A stretch of 64,000 bases of DNA, from the NCBI GenBank assembly GCA_039191605.1, contig JBCCXL010000009.1, positions 62,001-126,000 of the forward strand. Reading direction: 5' to 3'. The notes beneath the pieces were generated by a model. That model had not been told where the DNA came from, ran no database searches, and saw nothing but the letters and a program-made list of their open reading frames with translations. Made by a program: the position numbers and the translations under genes. Within the stretch, counting starts at the first letter, position 1. Each line of letters opens with the position of its first letter. The DNA comes from JBCCXL01 sp039191605. Its GTDB lineage: Bacteria; Acidobacteriota; Thermoanaerobaculia; Multivoradales; JAHZIX01. Positions 51,512 through 58,885 of the stretch are shown one piece after another.

Positions 51512-52501
51512 CTAGCGGGTGCTGGAGCCACCGCCGGCGAGAGCCGGCGCGTGCTCCGCTTTGTACCAGGAGACGAAGCGGCGCAGACCTTCCCGGATGG
51601 GGACTTTGGGGGAGTAGCCGAGGAGTCGGTGGGCTTTGCTGACATCGGCGTAGGTGATGGGGACATCCCCCGGTTGGGGCGGAAGATACTCGATGCCCGC
51701 TTCCACGGCAAGCTCTCCGGCGATCCACGTCACCAGGTCTTTGAGGGCGGTGGTCTCGGCTCCTCCGAGATTGAAGATCTCGAAGCCTGGAGCGGTATCG
51801 AGGGCCGCCACCACGCCGTCGATGATGTCGTCGATGTAGGTGTAATCCCTGCGGGTCGAGCCATCGCCGAAGAGGGGAACGGTGAGCCCCTGGGCGAGTC
51901 GATGGGTGAATTTGTGAATCGCCATCTCTGGCCTCTGGGCCGGGCCGTACACGGTAAAGAAGCGCAAGCAGGAAATCTTCAGCCCGTAGAGATGGTGGTA
52001 GTTGTAGCAAATCAGCTCGCCGCTACGCTTGGTTGTGGCGTAGGGGCTGATGGGCTGGGAAATGTCGTCTTCCTCGGCGAAGGGCACCTTCTCGTTGATG
52101 CCGTAGACCGAGGAGGAGGAGCCGAAGACGAAGACTTCCGGGCCATGACGGCGGGCTGCCTCGAGCAGCTGTAGAGTGCCGATGCAGTTGACGTCTTCGT
52201 AGAGCACCGGCTCTTCGAGGCTCGGCCGCACTCCGGCGCGGGCGGCGAGGTGCACCACGGCGTCGAATGTCTCAGCGGCGAAGAGTTGATCCACCAGAGC
52301 CCCGTCCCGAATATCTCCCTCCACCAGGCGATAGGCCTCCAGGGGAAGAAAAGCCGCAATGTTGGCGCGCTTGCGGGCGGGGTCGTAGAAGTCGTTGAAG
52401 TTGTCTAGCACCGTCACCCGGTCGCCGCGCCCCAGAAGGCGACGGCTGAGGTGGGAGCCGATGAATCCGGCACCGCCGGTAACGAGAATATGTGCGCTCA
52501 T
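51512..52501 (-). CDS. UDP-glucuronate 4-epimerase-like extended SDR
   Basis: The 329-residue NAD-dependent epimerase has TGGAGFIGSH at 8-17 and the catalytic YATTK (Tyr154, Lys158). FFTVYGPAQRPEMAIHKFTHRLAQG and FGDGSTRRDYTYIDDIIDG follow. The last two stretches are typical of UDP-glucuronate 4-epimerases (GAE/CapI), which make UDP-galacturonate; UDP-glucose 4-epimerases of the GalE type differ there. With the adjacent UDP-glucose dehydrogenase this gives a route UDP-glucose, UDP-glucuronate, UDP-galacturonate. It is the first of the three leftward UDP-sugar genes. Confidence 0.87.
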   Translation of the reverse strand: MSAHILVTGGAGFIGSHLSRRLLGRGDRVTVLDNFNDFYDPARKRANIAAFLPLEAYRLVEGDIRDGALVDQLFAAETFDAVVHLAARAGVRPSLEEPVLYEDVNCIGTLQLLEAARRHGPEVFVFGSSSSVYGINEKVPFAEEDDISQPISPYATTKRSGELICYNYHHLYGLKISCLRFFTVYGPAQRPEMAIHKFTHRLAQGLTVPLFGDGSTRRDYTYIDDIIDGVVAALDTAPGFEIFNLGGAETTALKDLVTWIAGELAVEAGIEYLPPQPGDVPITYADVSKAHRLLGYSPKVPIREGLRRFVSWYKAEHAPALAGGGSSTR

Positions 52502-52942
52502 ATTTGGGAATCTCGGGGCGTGAAGAGGCGACTCTCACCGCCGGCACGTGGGCCTTGATGTTAGTTCACAAAGCAGGTGGATACAAACCGAAGGATGTTC
52601 CGGAAGTGGCTCTGCACAGCAGGGATCTGGCGACCGTGTCGGAATCGCGGCATGCCTCCACCATAGCGATCGTCGCAGCCCGAGTAGATCTTGGAGCGCA
52701 AGGCCTCGATCCACCCCAATCTGAGGGCGCCGCCCCGCCTCCGTAGTGCGACTGAACCGCTTCTGTATCGGCTGCTGTATTCCGGTTCTTGGTCATCGTT
52801 GCCCAGCAGCAACTAGGAAATCGTGAGGCGCTGGTAGCGAGGGATAGAGCGCGAGGGGAAGAGTGCGAGGGCAGGATTCGAGGGAACGCCTCGATAGGGA
52901 TCTCCGACAAGGATCTTCGATCGAGAGCCCCGAGAGGGAGCC
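52502..52942. other. Intergenic region with a 14-bp array
   Basis: This 441-bp gap lies between the leftward epimerase gene and the leftward membrane-protein gene. Apart from the array at 52837-52891, I see no gene, terminator or strong promoter. Open frames overlapping it on the minus strand carry no family resemblance. Confidence 0.55.
52837..52891 (+). repeat. Degenerate tandem array, 4 units of 13-14 bp
   Basis: GCGAGGGATAGAGC, GCGAGGGGAAGAGT, GCGAGGGCAGGATT and CGAGGGAACGCCT follow each other, sharing the core GCGAGGG. A fifth unit is decayed. Confidence 0.75.
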
Positions 52943-53362
52943 TTAATGGGAAGCTCCCCGTTGCAGCTGCCACCAGCCGAGGCCGTGGACCAAGCCAAAG
53001 GCCAGATCCGCCGCCGCGACGACCCAAAGGCCCCCTAACTCCGGTCTGCCCAGGGTGGCGAGGGCGAAGACCGCCGCACCGGCGAGGCGTCCAAGGGCTG
53101 CTACCAAAACCACCTCACTATGACGGCGCACGTCCCGCGCCGCGATCAGGTAAAGGGAAGCGAGCATGCAGAGGAAGACCGCCATCAGGTGGAGATAGAA
53201 GGGCTCTCCCGGCAGGGGCAAGCCCAGCAGCCGTGCGGGGAGCTGCGGCGCAATGAGCATTAGACCGGCGAAGAAGAGGTCGTAGAGAGCGCCGAGGTAG
53301 AGGCTGGCGGACAACAAGCGGGGAGCCCGGAGCCTGCGGGGAGATGGAGTGTTAGCGGCCAT
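52943..53362 (-). CDS. Small four-span membrane protein, unknown function
   Basis: The 139-residue protein has a basic N-terminus and four hydrophobic segments: ASLYLGALYDLFFAGLMLIAP, FYLHLMAVFLCMLASLYLIAA, VLVAALGRLAGAAVFALATL and GLWVVAAADLAFGLVHGLGWW. Two short loops carry Arg and Gly. This layout recurs in small uncharacterised inner-membrane proteins; I have no function to propose. It is divergent from the plsC gene, with a short array between them, and shares no operon. Confidence 0.75.
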   Translation of the reverse strand: MAANTPSPRRLRAPRLLSASLYLGALYDLFFAGLMLIAPQLPARLLGLPLPGEPFYLHLMAVFLCMLASLYLIAARDVRRHSEVVLVAALGRLAGAAVFALATLGRPELGGLWVVAAADLAFGLVHGLGWWQLQRGASH

Positions 53363-53409
53363 GGCCCCAGAGCGTATCAGGGCGGGCTTGTCCCTTCGGT
53401 GCTCTGGGA

Positions 53410-53484
53410 GCCTTGGCCAAGATGCCTTGAGATGGGGGGCTTGGGCTGGGTCGCTTTGGACTGGGGAGCCTTGGCCGTGAGACG
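53410..53484 (+). repeat. Degenerate tandem array, about 5 units of 14-15 bp
   Basis: Units of the form GCCTTGGCCAAGAT, GCCTTGAGATGGGG, GCTTTGGACTGGGGA and GCCTTGGCCGTGAGA fill the gap between the divergent membrane-protein and plsC genes. The first and last resemble each other best. Confidence 0.6.
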
Positions 53485-53494
53485 ATCAGGCACC

Positions 53495-54364
53495 ATGTCG
53501 AAGAGCGCTGTTGATCCCACTCCTCCCGCTGGTCCTGGCTCCGGAGCTAGCACCGGGGCTCCTTCCGGAGTTGGCGCGCGGGCGGATGCCGCCGCGGGGC
53601 CTGGTCTCGGGGAGCATCGCTCCAGAGGCGTTTCCTGGCCTCGTCGATTCTTGGCGAATCTCTTGGGGTGGCCCACGCTGGTGATCACCACGGTGGCCTG
53701 CGCCTCCTTCGTAATTTGCTGCACCTGGCTGCTGCCGCGGCGGTGGACTCACAAGGTCTTCATCGCCCTTTCCCGCTTTTGGTCTAGGTGCTGGCTTTGG
53801 TCCAGCGGGATGGACTGGAAGTTCGAGGGCGAGGCGCCGGCCGGCGGGGCGGTCTACGTGGCCAATCACGCCAGCTGGCTGGATATTCCGGCGCTGATTC
53901 TGGCGCTACCGCCGACGGTTCGATTCGCCGCCAAGGACAGCCTGTTTCGAATTCCCCTTTTCGGAGCCGCGCTGCGCGCCGGGGGTTTTCTGCCGGTGAA
54001 CCGAGAGGATCGCTCTCGGGCTCGCGACACCTTCGCCTCGGGGCGAGAGCATCTCGCCGAAGGGGGCTCGGTGCTCTTCTTCCCCGAAGGCACCCGGACC
54101 TACGACGGAGCGCTGCTGCCCTTTCAGCGGGGGGCATTTTTGATGGCTTTGAAGAGTCGTCTGCCGGTGGTGCCGGTCGGGGTGGAGGGGAGCTTTCGAG
54201 GGTTGCCCAGGACTTCCTGGAGCCTGGTGCCCACTTCGATCGTGGTGCGCATCGGAGAGGCGCTCGAGGCGGAGGACTACGGTCTGCGGGAGCGCCGCCG
54301 TCTGGTGGCCGATGCCCACGCCGCGGTCACCGAGTTGGCCGGTCTCGAAGCGCCGCCGAGTTAG
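53495..54364 (+). CDS. plsC: 1-acyl-sn-glycerol-3-phosphate acyltransferase (PlsC family)
   Basis: PlsC acylates lysophosphatidic acid to phosphatidic acid at the inner membrane. The catalytic NHASWLD (HX4D) lies near residue 125, FLPVNRED and the substrate-binding FPEGTR follow, and VPVGVEGSF matches motif IV. The N-terminal 50 residues are Pro/Gly/Ala-rich, unlike family members, before a membrane-associated segment (GWPTLVITTVACASFVICCTWLL). I chose ATG at 53495; the frame extends upstream into a tandem array. It could act on other lysophospholipids or on an ornithine lipid, since the family is broad. Confidence 0.88.
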   Translation: MSKSAVDPTPPAGPGSGASTGAPSGVGARADAAAGPGLGEHRSRGVSWPRRFLANLLGWPTLVITTVACASFVICCTWLLPRRWTHKVFIALSRFWSRCWLWSSGMDWKFEGEAPAGGAVYVANHASWLDIPALILALPPTVRFAAKDSLFRIPLFGAALRAGGFLPVNREDRSRARDTFASGREHLAEGGSVLFFPEGTRTYDGALLPFQRGAFLMALKSRLPVVPVGVEGSFRGLPRTSWSLVPTSIVVRIGEALEAEDYGLRERRRLVADAHAAVTELAGLEAPPS

Positions 54365-54734
54365 GTGGTCGAGGCGTATCCCCAGCGTGTTTCTGCAAGC
54401 ATCTCGTTGTCGGCGGACCCGGTGCCTTTCTTTATGGGTACACGCCGTCGCTTCTCGCTTCGTGGTTTGAGGTACAGTCGCAGATGCGACGCCTGTCTCA
54501 AGGGAGTCCCCTTGAGGGGTGTAAGGGGCGCGCTTGATTTCATCGCTTCCGAGGGGCTCATCTCGGGCTCGACGGGCTGCTATGCTCCGGCTCGTGGGGC
54601 CGACTCGCGCCGCTTGGACCCGTCCCTGTACTTATCTGCCCTCGGTACCTATCCGCATCTGTCCGCGCTAAGACGCCACCTCCGAAGAGGCTCCCCCGGA
54701 GTCTCCAGTTCTTGGGAGATCGAATAGACCCATC
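54365..54734. other. Intergenic region with two hairpins upstream of mrp
   Basis: In this 370-bp gap, GTCGC/GCGAC (54477-54490, 4-nt loop) is followed by CTCAAGGG/CCCTTGAG (54497-54516, 4-nt loop). No T-run follows either. A -10-like TGCTATGCT lies near 54579-54587. No gene is visible. Confidence 0.55.
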
Positions 54735-55826
54735 ATGAGTTCGACTTTGGAAAGCCGCGTCTGGGACGCGCTCAAGACGGTGCGCTTCCAGCGCATGAGC
54801 CGGGATATCGTCGCCTTTGGCTTCGTCCGTTCGGTGGAGCTGGAAGGCTCTCTGGTAGCGGTGACGCTGGAGATCGCCACCCGCAAGGAAGACGCGGTGG
54901 CTCAGCTGAAGCGAGACGTGGAGGCCGTCGTCGTGGCGGTGGAGGGGGTCGGCGGGGTCGCCGTTGAGGTAGGAGTCAAGGCTCCCAAGCACCCGGCACA
55001 AGGGGCGCAGAAGGCGGTCAGTCAGGATCGTGAGCTGATCCCCGAGGTGCGCCACGTGATCGCCGTCGCTAGCGGCAAGGGCGGCGTTGGTAAATCGACG
55101 GTGGCGTCGAACCTGGCGGTGAGCCTCGCCGCCGAAGGTTATCGAGTGGGGTTGATGGATGCCGACGTCTATGGCCCCTCGGTGCCGATTCTTTTCGGCA
55201 TTGCGGCGCGCCCCAAGCTCCAGGGGGAGAAGGCCCAGCCCTTCCAGAAATATGGCGTCAAGGTGATGTCCTTGGGCTTTCTGCTCTCCGGGGATACGCC
55301 GGTGATCTGGCGGGGCCCGATGGTGATGAAGGCCCTCGAGCAGCTGTTGGGAGACGTCGAGTGGGGTGCTCTGGATTACCTGATTCTCGATCTGCCTCCG
55401 GGCACCGGCGACGCCCAGCTCACCCTCTCCCAGCGGGTTCCGATGGCGGGAGCGGTGGTGGTCTCCACCCCTCAAGACGTGGCCTTGGTGGATGCCCGCA
55501 AGGGCTTTCATATGTTTCGTAAGGTGCGGGTGCCGATCCTCGGCATCGTGGAGAACATGTCCGGCTTCGTCTGCCCCAAGTGTGGAGAGGCGACGGACAT
55601 CTTCAAGAAGGGCGGAGCGGGACGCACGGCAGAGGATCTGGGGGCGCGGCTGCTGGGAGAGATTCCCCTGGATCCGTCCATCGTGCGGGGAGGGGATTCC
55701 GGCGAGCCCATCGTCGTTCAGCAGCCCGAGGGCGCGGTGGCTGAGGCGTTTCGCAACATCGCTCGGGCCGTGGTGCGGGAAGTCGACGCTCAGGCGCAGG
55801 CGGAGCCCCAGCTCACCATCTCCTGA
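54735..55826 (+). CDS. mrp: Mrp/ApbC-type Fe-S cluster carrier ATPase
   Basis: Mrp/Nbp35 proteins carry 4Fe-4S clusters to target enzymes. In order: an N-terminal MIP18/DUF59-like part (residues about 5-80), a deviant Walker A GKGGVGKST at 114-122, Walker B-like LDLPPGTGD near 219-227, and the cluster-binding pair Cys280/Cys283 in FVCPKCGE near the dimer interface. Length, 363 residues, is typical of bacterial Mrp. It opens a collinear run of five genes with spacings of 20, 20, -29 and -4 nt. None of the following genes is an Fe-S protein by motif. Confidence 0.93.
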   Translation: MSSTLESRVWDALKTVRFQRMSRDIVAFGFVRSVELEGSLVAVTLEIATRKEDAVAQLKRDVEAVVVAVEGVGGVAVEVGVKAPKHPAQGAQKAVSQDRELIPEVRHVIAVASGKGGVGKSTVASNLAVSLAAEGYRVGLMDADVYGPSVPILFGIAARPKLQGEKAQPFQKYGVKVMSLGFLLSGDTPVIWRGPMVMKALEQLLGDVEWGALDYLILDLPPGTGDAQLTLSQRVPMAGAVVVSTPQDVALVDARKGFHMFRKVRVPILGIVENMSGFVCPKCGEATDIFKKGGAGRTAEDLGARLLGEIPLDPSIVRGGDSGEPIVVQQPEGAVAEAFRNIARAVVREVDAQAQAEPQLTIS

Positions 55827-55846
55827 ACCCAGTCTTTTCGATTCCT

Positions 55847-56638
55847 GTGAGCACTGCCGTTATTGCGGACTCCCATCTCGGGGGGTATCTCCACCTCGAG
55901 GGGGCGGAGCACAACCTCCGGCACTTCCTGGAGCAGCTAGAAGAGCTGCCGGAGAAGGGAGTCGATCGACTGATCCTGCTGGGGGACATCTTTCAGGTCT
56001 GGGTCGCCCAGCCCAAATTTGAAACTCCCGAAGTGCGGGCGGTGCTTCCGGCGTTGCGGCGTTTGCGGGAAGCGGGGATGCGGATCGATTACGTGATCGG
56101 CAATCGAGATCACTTTCTTCTCGAGAGTCCCTACGTCACGGTGTTCTCTTCGGTGGGCTATGACACCGAGGTGGAGATCGACGGGCGGCGCTACTTGCTC
56201 ACCCACGGTCATCGTATGAAAGAGGGCGGGCCGGGGTTCGGAGAGCGGCTGCTGGCGGGGCCCATCGTGCGCTTCATCCTCTGGTTCATCTCAACCTTCC
56301 TCCCCTTCACGGCCAATTGGGCGACGGGGCGAGCGGATTGGCTTCTGCAGGTCTTTAAGAAGCGGGGGGATATCCCCTTTCACTGGATCCAGGAGTTCGC
56401 TCAGCGCAAGATTCAGCAGGGCTATGACGGGGTGATCGTGGGACACTTCCATAAAGGGCTGGAGTGTCGAAACCTAGAGAGTCTCGGGACGCTGCGTGAG
56501 CCGAGCGAAATTGGGCCGGAGGATCAGCCGGCGGATTGGTCCTCGGCGAAGGAACCGAAGAAACTTCCCCTGGAGGGAATTCAGGCGCTGGTGTTGGAGG
56601 CCTGGTTCCTTTCCCGGAAAGTGCGAATCCTGCGCTGA
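55847..56638 (+). CDS. LpxH-like metallophosphoesterase
   Basis: The calcineurin-fold phosphoesterase has all metal motifs: ADSH (Asp8, His10), LLGDIF (Asp47), GNRDH (Asn86, His89), THGHR (His120, His122) and GHFHKG (His200, His202). The GNRD variant of GNHD, the loop with FGERLLAGP, and a hydrophobic lid (FILWFISTFLPF) resemble UDP-2,3-diacylglucosamine pyrophosphatase LpxH, which acts in lipid A synthesis. No other lpx gene is in the window, and LpxH-like relatives with other substrates exist. The start is GTG at 55847 without a clear ribosome site; translation may depend on mrp ending 20 nt upstream. Confidence 0.83.
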   Translation: MSTAVIADSHLGGYLHLEGAEHNLRHFLEQLEELPEKGVDRLILLGDIFQVWVAQPKFETPEVRAVLPALRRLREAGMRIDYVIGNRDHFLLESPYVTVFSSVGYDTEVEIDGRRYLLTHGHRMKEGGPGFGERLLAGPIVRFILWFISTFLPFTANWATGRADWLLQVFKKRGDIPFHWIQEFAQRKIQQGYDGVIVGHFHKGLECRNLESLGTLREPSEIGPEDQPADWSSAKEPKKLPLEGIQALVLEAWFLSRKVRILR

Positions 56639-56658
56639 GGTGGGTCGCTCCGCTACGA

Positions 56659-57474
56659 ATGATGGACGTCCTGATGTTTGGCTGCGGCACCTCTTCCGGG
56701 GTCCCGGTGGTGGGCTGCGATTGCGCGGTTTGCGTCAGCGGCCATCCGAAGAATCGGCGCCTGCGGGCGAGCCTGAGGATCAGCTGGCGGGCGCCTCAGG
56801 GCCCACAGGCAGCCGGCGGCGACGAGGGTGGGGGCGGGCCAGAGTTTGTGGCGGTGGTGGATGTCGGGCCGGACTTCCGGCAGCAGGCCCTGACCTTCGG
56901 CCTGCCGAGGCTGGACGCGGTGCTGCTCACCCACGCCCACGCCGACCACATCATGGGGCTGGACGACGTGCGGGTGTTCAACTTCCGGCAGGGGGGCGAG
57001 ATTCCCCTCTACGGCAACGGGCAGACGCTGCGGGCGATTCGGCACGTCTTCTCCTATGCTTTCGAGGAGAGCCAGGAGGGAGGCGGCAAGCCGAAGCTCT
57101 CCCTCTGCCCGGTGTCGACTCCCTTCGAGTTGGGAGGTCGGCTGTTCACGCCGCTGCCGATATTCCACGGCAGTCTTCCCATCCTCGGCTATCGATGCGG
57201 TGATCTGGCCTACATCACCGACTGCAGCGAGATCCCGGAATCGACCTTCGCCCTGCTGGAGGGGGTGCAGGTCTTGATTCTCGATGCGCTGCGCTATCAT
57301 CCCCACAGCACCCACTTCAGCCTCAACGAGGCCATCGCTGCCTCGGAGCGCATCGGCGCTCGGCGCACGATCTTCACCCATTTGGCGCACGATATTGATT
57401 ATCGCTGGCCGCGTTTCGAGCTGCCGCCGGGCATGGAATTTGGTTATGACGGACTCTCTTTCTCCCTTCCCTGA
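56659..57474 (+). CDS. MBL-fold metallo-hydrolase (PhnP-like)
   Basis: The beta-lactamase-fold hydrolase starts with FGCGTSSGVP followed by a cysteine cluster (GCDCAVC), as in PhnP and related cyclic phosphodiesterases. The metal motif is THAHADH with HIMGLDDVRVF after it; a further histidine lies in IFHGSLP and an Asp in ITDCSEIP. ILDALRYHPHSTHFSLNEA and FTHLAHDIDY complete the family pattern. No C-P lyase genes are present, so a role in phosphonate use is unlikely and the real substrate is unknown. ATG at 56659 or 56662 can start it. Its end overlaps aroA by 29 nt. Confidence 0.86.
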   Translation: MMDVLMFGCGTSSGVPVVGCDCAVCVSGHPKNRRLRASLRISWRAPQGPQAAGGDEGGGGPEFVAVVDVGPDFRQQALTFGLPRLDAVLLTHAHADHIMGLDDVRVFNFRQGGEIPLYGNGQTLRAIRHVFSYAFEESQEGGGKPKLSLCPVSTPFELGGRLFTPLPIFHGSLPILGYRCGDLAYITDCSEIPESTFALLEGVQVLILDALRYHPHSTHFSLNEAIAASERIGARRTIFTHLAHDIDYRWPRFELPPGMEFGYDGLSFSLP

Positions 57475-58885
57475 GTCGTTTCTGCTGGGCGATAGCGAGG
57501 AGGCTCTCGATCTCCTCGAGGTGCCCAGCGGGGGTGTGGTCAGCGGGGACGCTCATCCCCCTTCATCCAAGAGCATCACCCACCGCTACGGGGTCCTCGC
57601 TCTGCTAGCGGCGGTGAGGGGCGATGCCGGTCCCTGGAGCCTGGAGCGTCCGCTGCTGGCGGAAGACACCCAGTTGACCCTCGGGGCGCTACGGGCTTGT
57701 GGTCTGGAAATCGAGCTGGAGAAGGGGGGGGGCGACCGATCGGTGGTCCACGTCCGCCGACCGGAGGGCCTCTTCGGGGCATCCTCTGGGGCCGAGACGG
57801 AGACGGAGACGGAGGTTCTGTGCGGCAATGCCGGAACCCTCTGCCGAATTCTCACCGCGGTGCTGACGGCGGTGCCCGGTCGCTTTCGCCTCGACGGCAG
57901 CCCGCGGCTGCGGGAGCGTCCCCTGGGGGCGCTGCTGGCAGCCCTCGAGCCCCTGGGGGCCCAGATCCGCTGCCTCGATCGCCAAGGCTATCTGCCCCTG
58001 CTGATCGAGGGCGGAAGCCTGCGGGGCGGCGTGACGGAGGTGGACGCCAGCGAGTCCAGCCAATACGTCACCGCTCTGCTGCTGGCTGGACTCGGAGCCC
58101 GAGAGTCGAGCCGGATTCGGGTGAAGGCGCTGACCTCGGCGCCCTATCTGGAGATCACTAAGCAGGTCATCACCGGCTGCGGCGGCCGGGTCGAGCAGCA
58201 GGGGGAGGATCTGGTGGTCTGGCCCGGGCTGTCGGTGCCGCGGCAGCTGGTGGTGGAGACGGATTTTTCTGCCGTGGCTTATCCGGCAGCGGCCGCCGCT
58301 CTCACCGCAGGGCGGTTGCGCATTCACGGCACCGACCCCGATTCGCCTCAGGGGGATCGCCGATTTCTCGAGGTATTGCAGCGAATGGGGGCTTTGGTGA
58401 CCTGGGGAGACGGGTGGGTGGAGGTGCAGGGAGGGGATCTGCGGGCGGTTCGGGAGGACTTTTCCGATATCCCGGACCAGGTACCGACCCTCGCCGCCCT
58501 AGCTCCCTTCGCCGCCGGGGTCACCCACATCGAGAACGTTGCCCATCTGCGGATCAAGGAGAGCGATCGTCTCGCCGCCATGACTACCGAGCTGCGACGG
58601 CTGGGGGCGACGGTGGAGGAGCTGGAGGACGGGCTGGTGATCCCCGGCGTGTGGAGCTCCGATGGCGGCTCGACGGTCGATTCTTCGAAGCCCTCTGGGG
58701 ACATCGGTGCGCCGACGCCGGTGGCCGTCGACACCTGGGACGATCATCGCATCGCCATGAGTCTGGCCCTGACGGGGCTACGGCGGCCCGGAACGCAAAT
58801 ACGGGAGCCCGCCGTGGTGGCTAAGTCTTATCCTCGTTTCTGGCGAGATCTGGAGAGCTGGCTGAGGCCCGAGAACGGCGGATGA
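57446..58885 (+). CDS. aroA: 3-phosphoshikimate 1-carboxyvinyltransferase (EPSP synthase)
   Basis: AroA joins phosphoenolpyruvate to shikimate-3-phosphate in aromatic amino-acid synthesis. Landmarks are the N-terminal SKSITHR, GNAGTLCRIL (the PEP loop, GNAGT), ASESSQYVTALLLAG, RIKESDRLAAM and DDHRIAMSLALTG near the end. Length is 479 residues from ATG 57446, about 50 above average. The extra length lies in an acidic loop (GASSGAETETETEV, coded by a 6-bp repeat) and a Ser/Gly loop before VDTWDDHR. It starts inside the end of the MBL gene and overlaps the sigma-54 activator start by ATGA. Confidence 0.93.
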   Translation: MTDSLSPFPESFLLGDSEEALDLLEVPSGGVVSGDAHPPSSKSITHRYGVLALLAAVRGDAGPWSLERPLLAEDTQLTLGALRACGLEIELEKGGGDRSVVHVRRPEGLFGASSGAETETETEVLCGNAGTLCRILTAVLTAVPGRFRLDGSPRLRERPLGALLAALEPLGAQIRCLDRQGYLPLLIEGGSLRGGVTEVDASESSQYVTALLLAGLGARESSRIRVKALTSAPYLEITKQVITGCGGRVEQQGEDLVVWPGLSVPRQLVVETDFSAVAYPAAAAALTAGRLRIHGTDPDSPQGDRRFLEVLQRMGALVTWGDGWVEVQGGDLRAVREDFSDIPDQVPTLAALAPFAAGVTHIENVAHLRIKESDRLAAMTTELRRLGATVEELEDGLVIPGVWSSDGGSTVDSSKPSGDIGAPTPVAVDTWDDHRIAMSLALTGLRRPGTQIREPAVVAKSYPRFWRDLESWLRPENGG

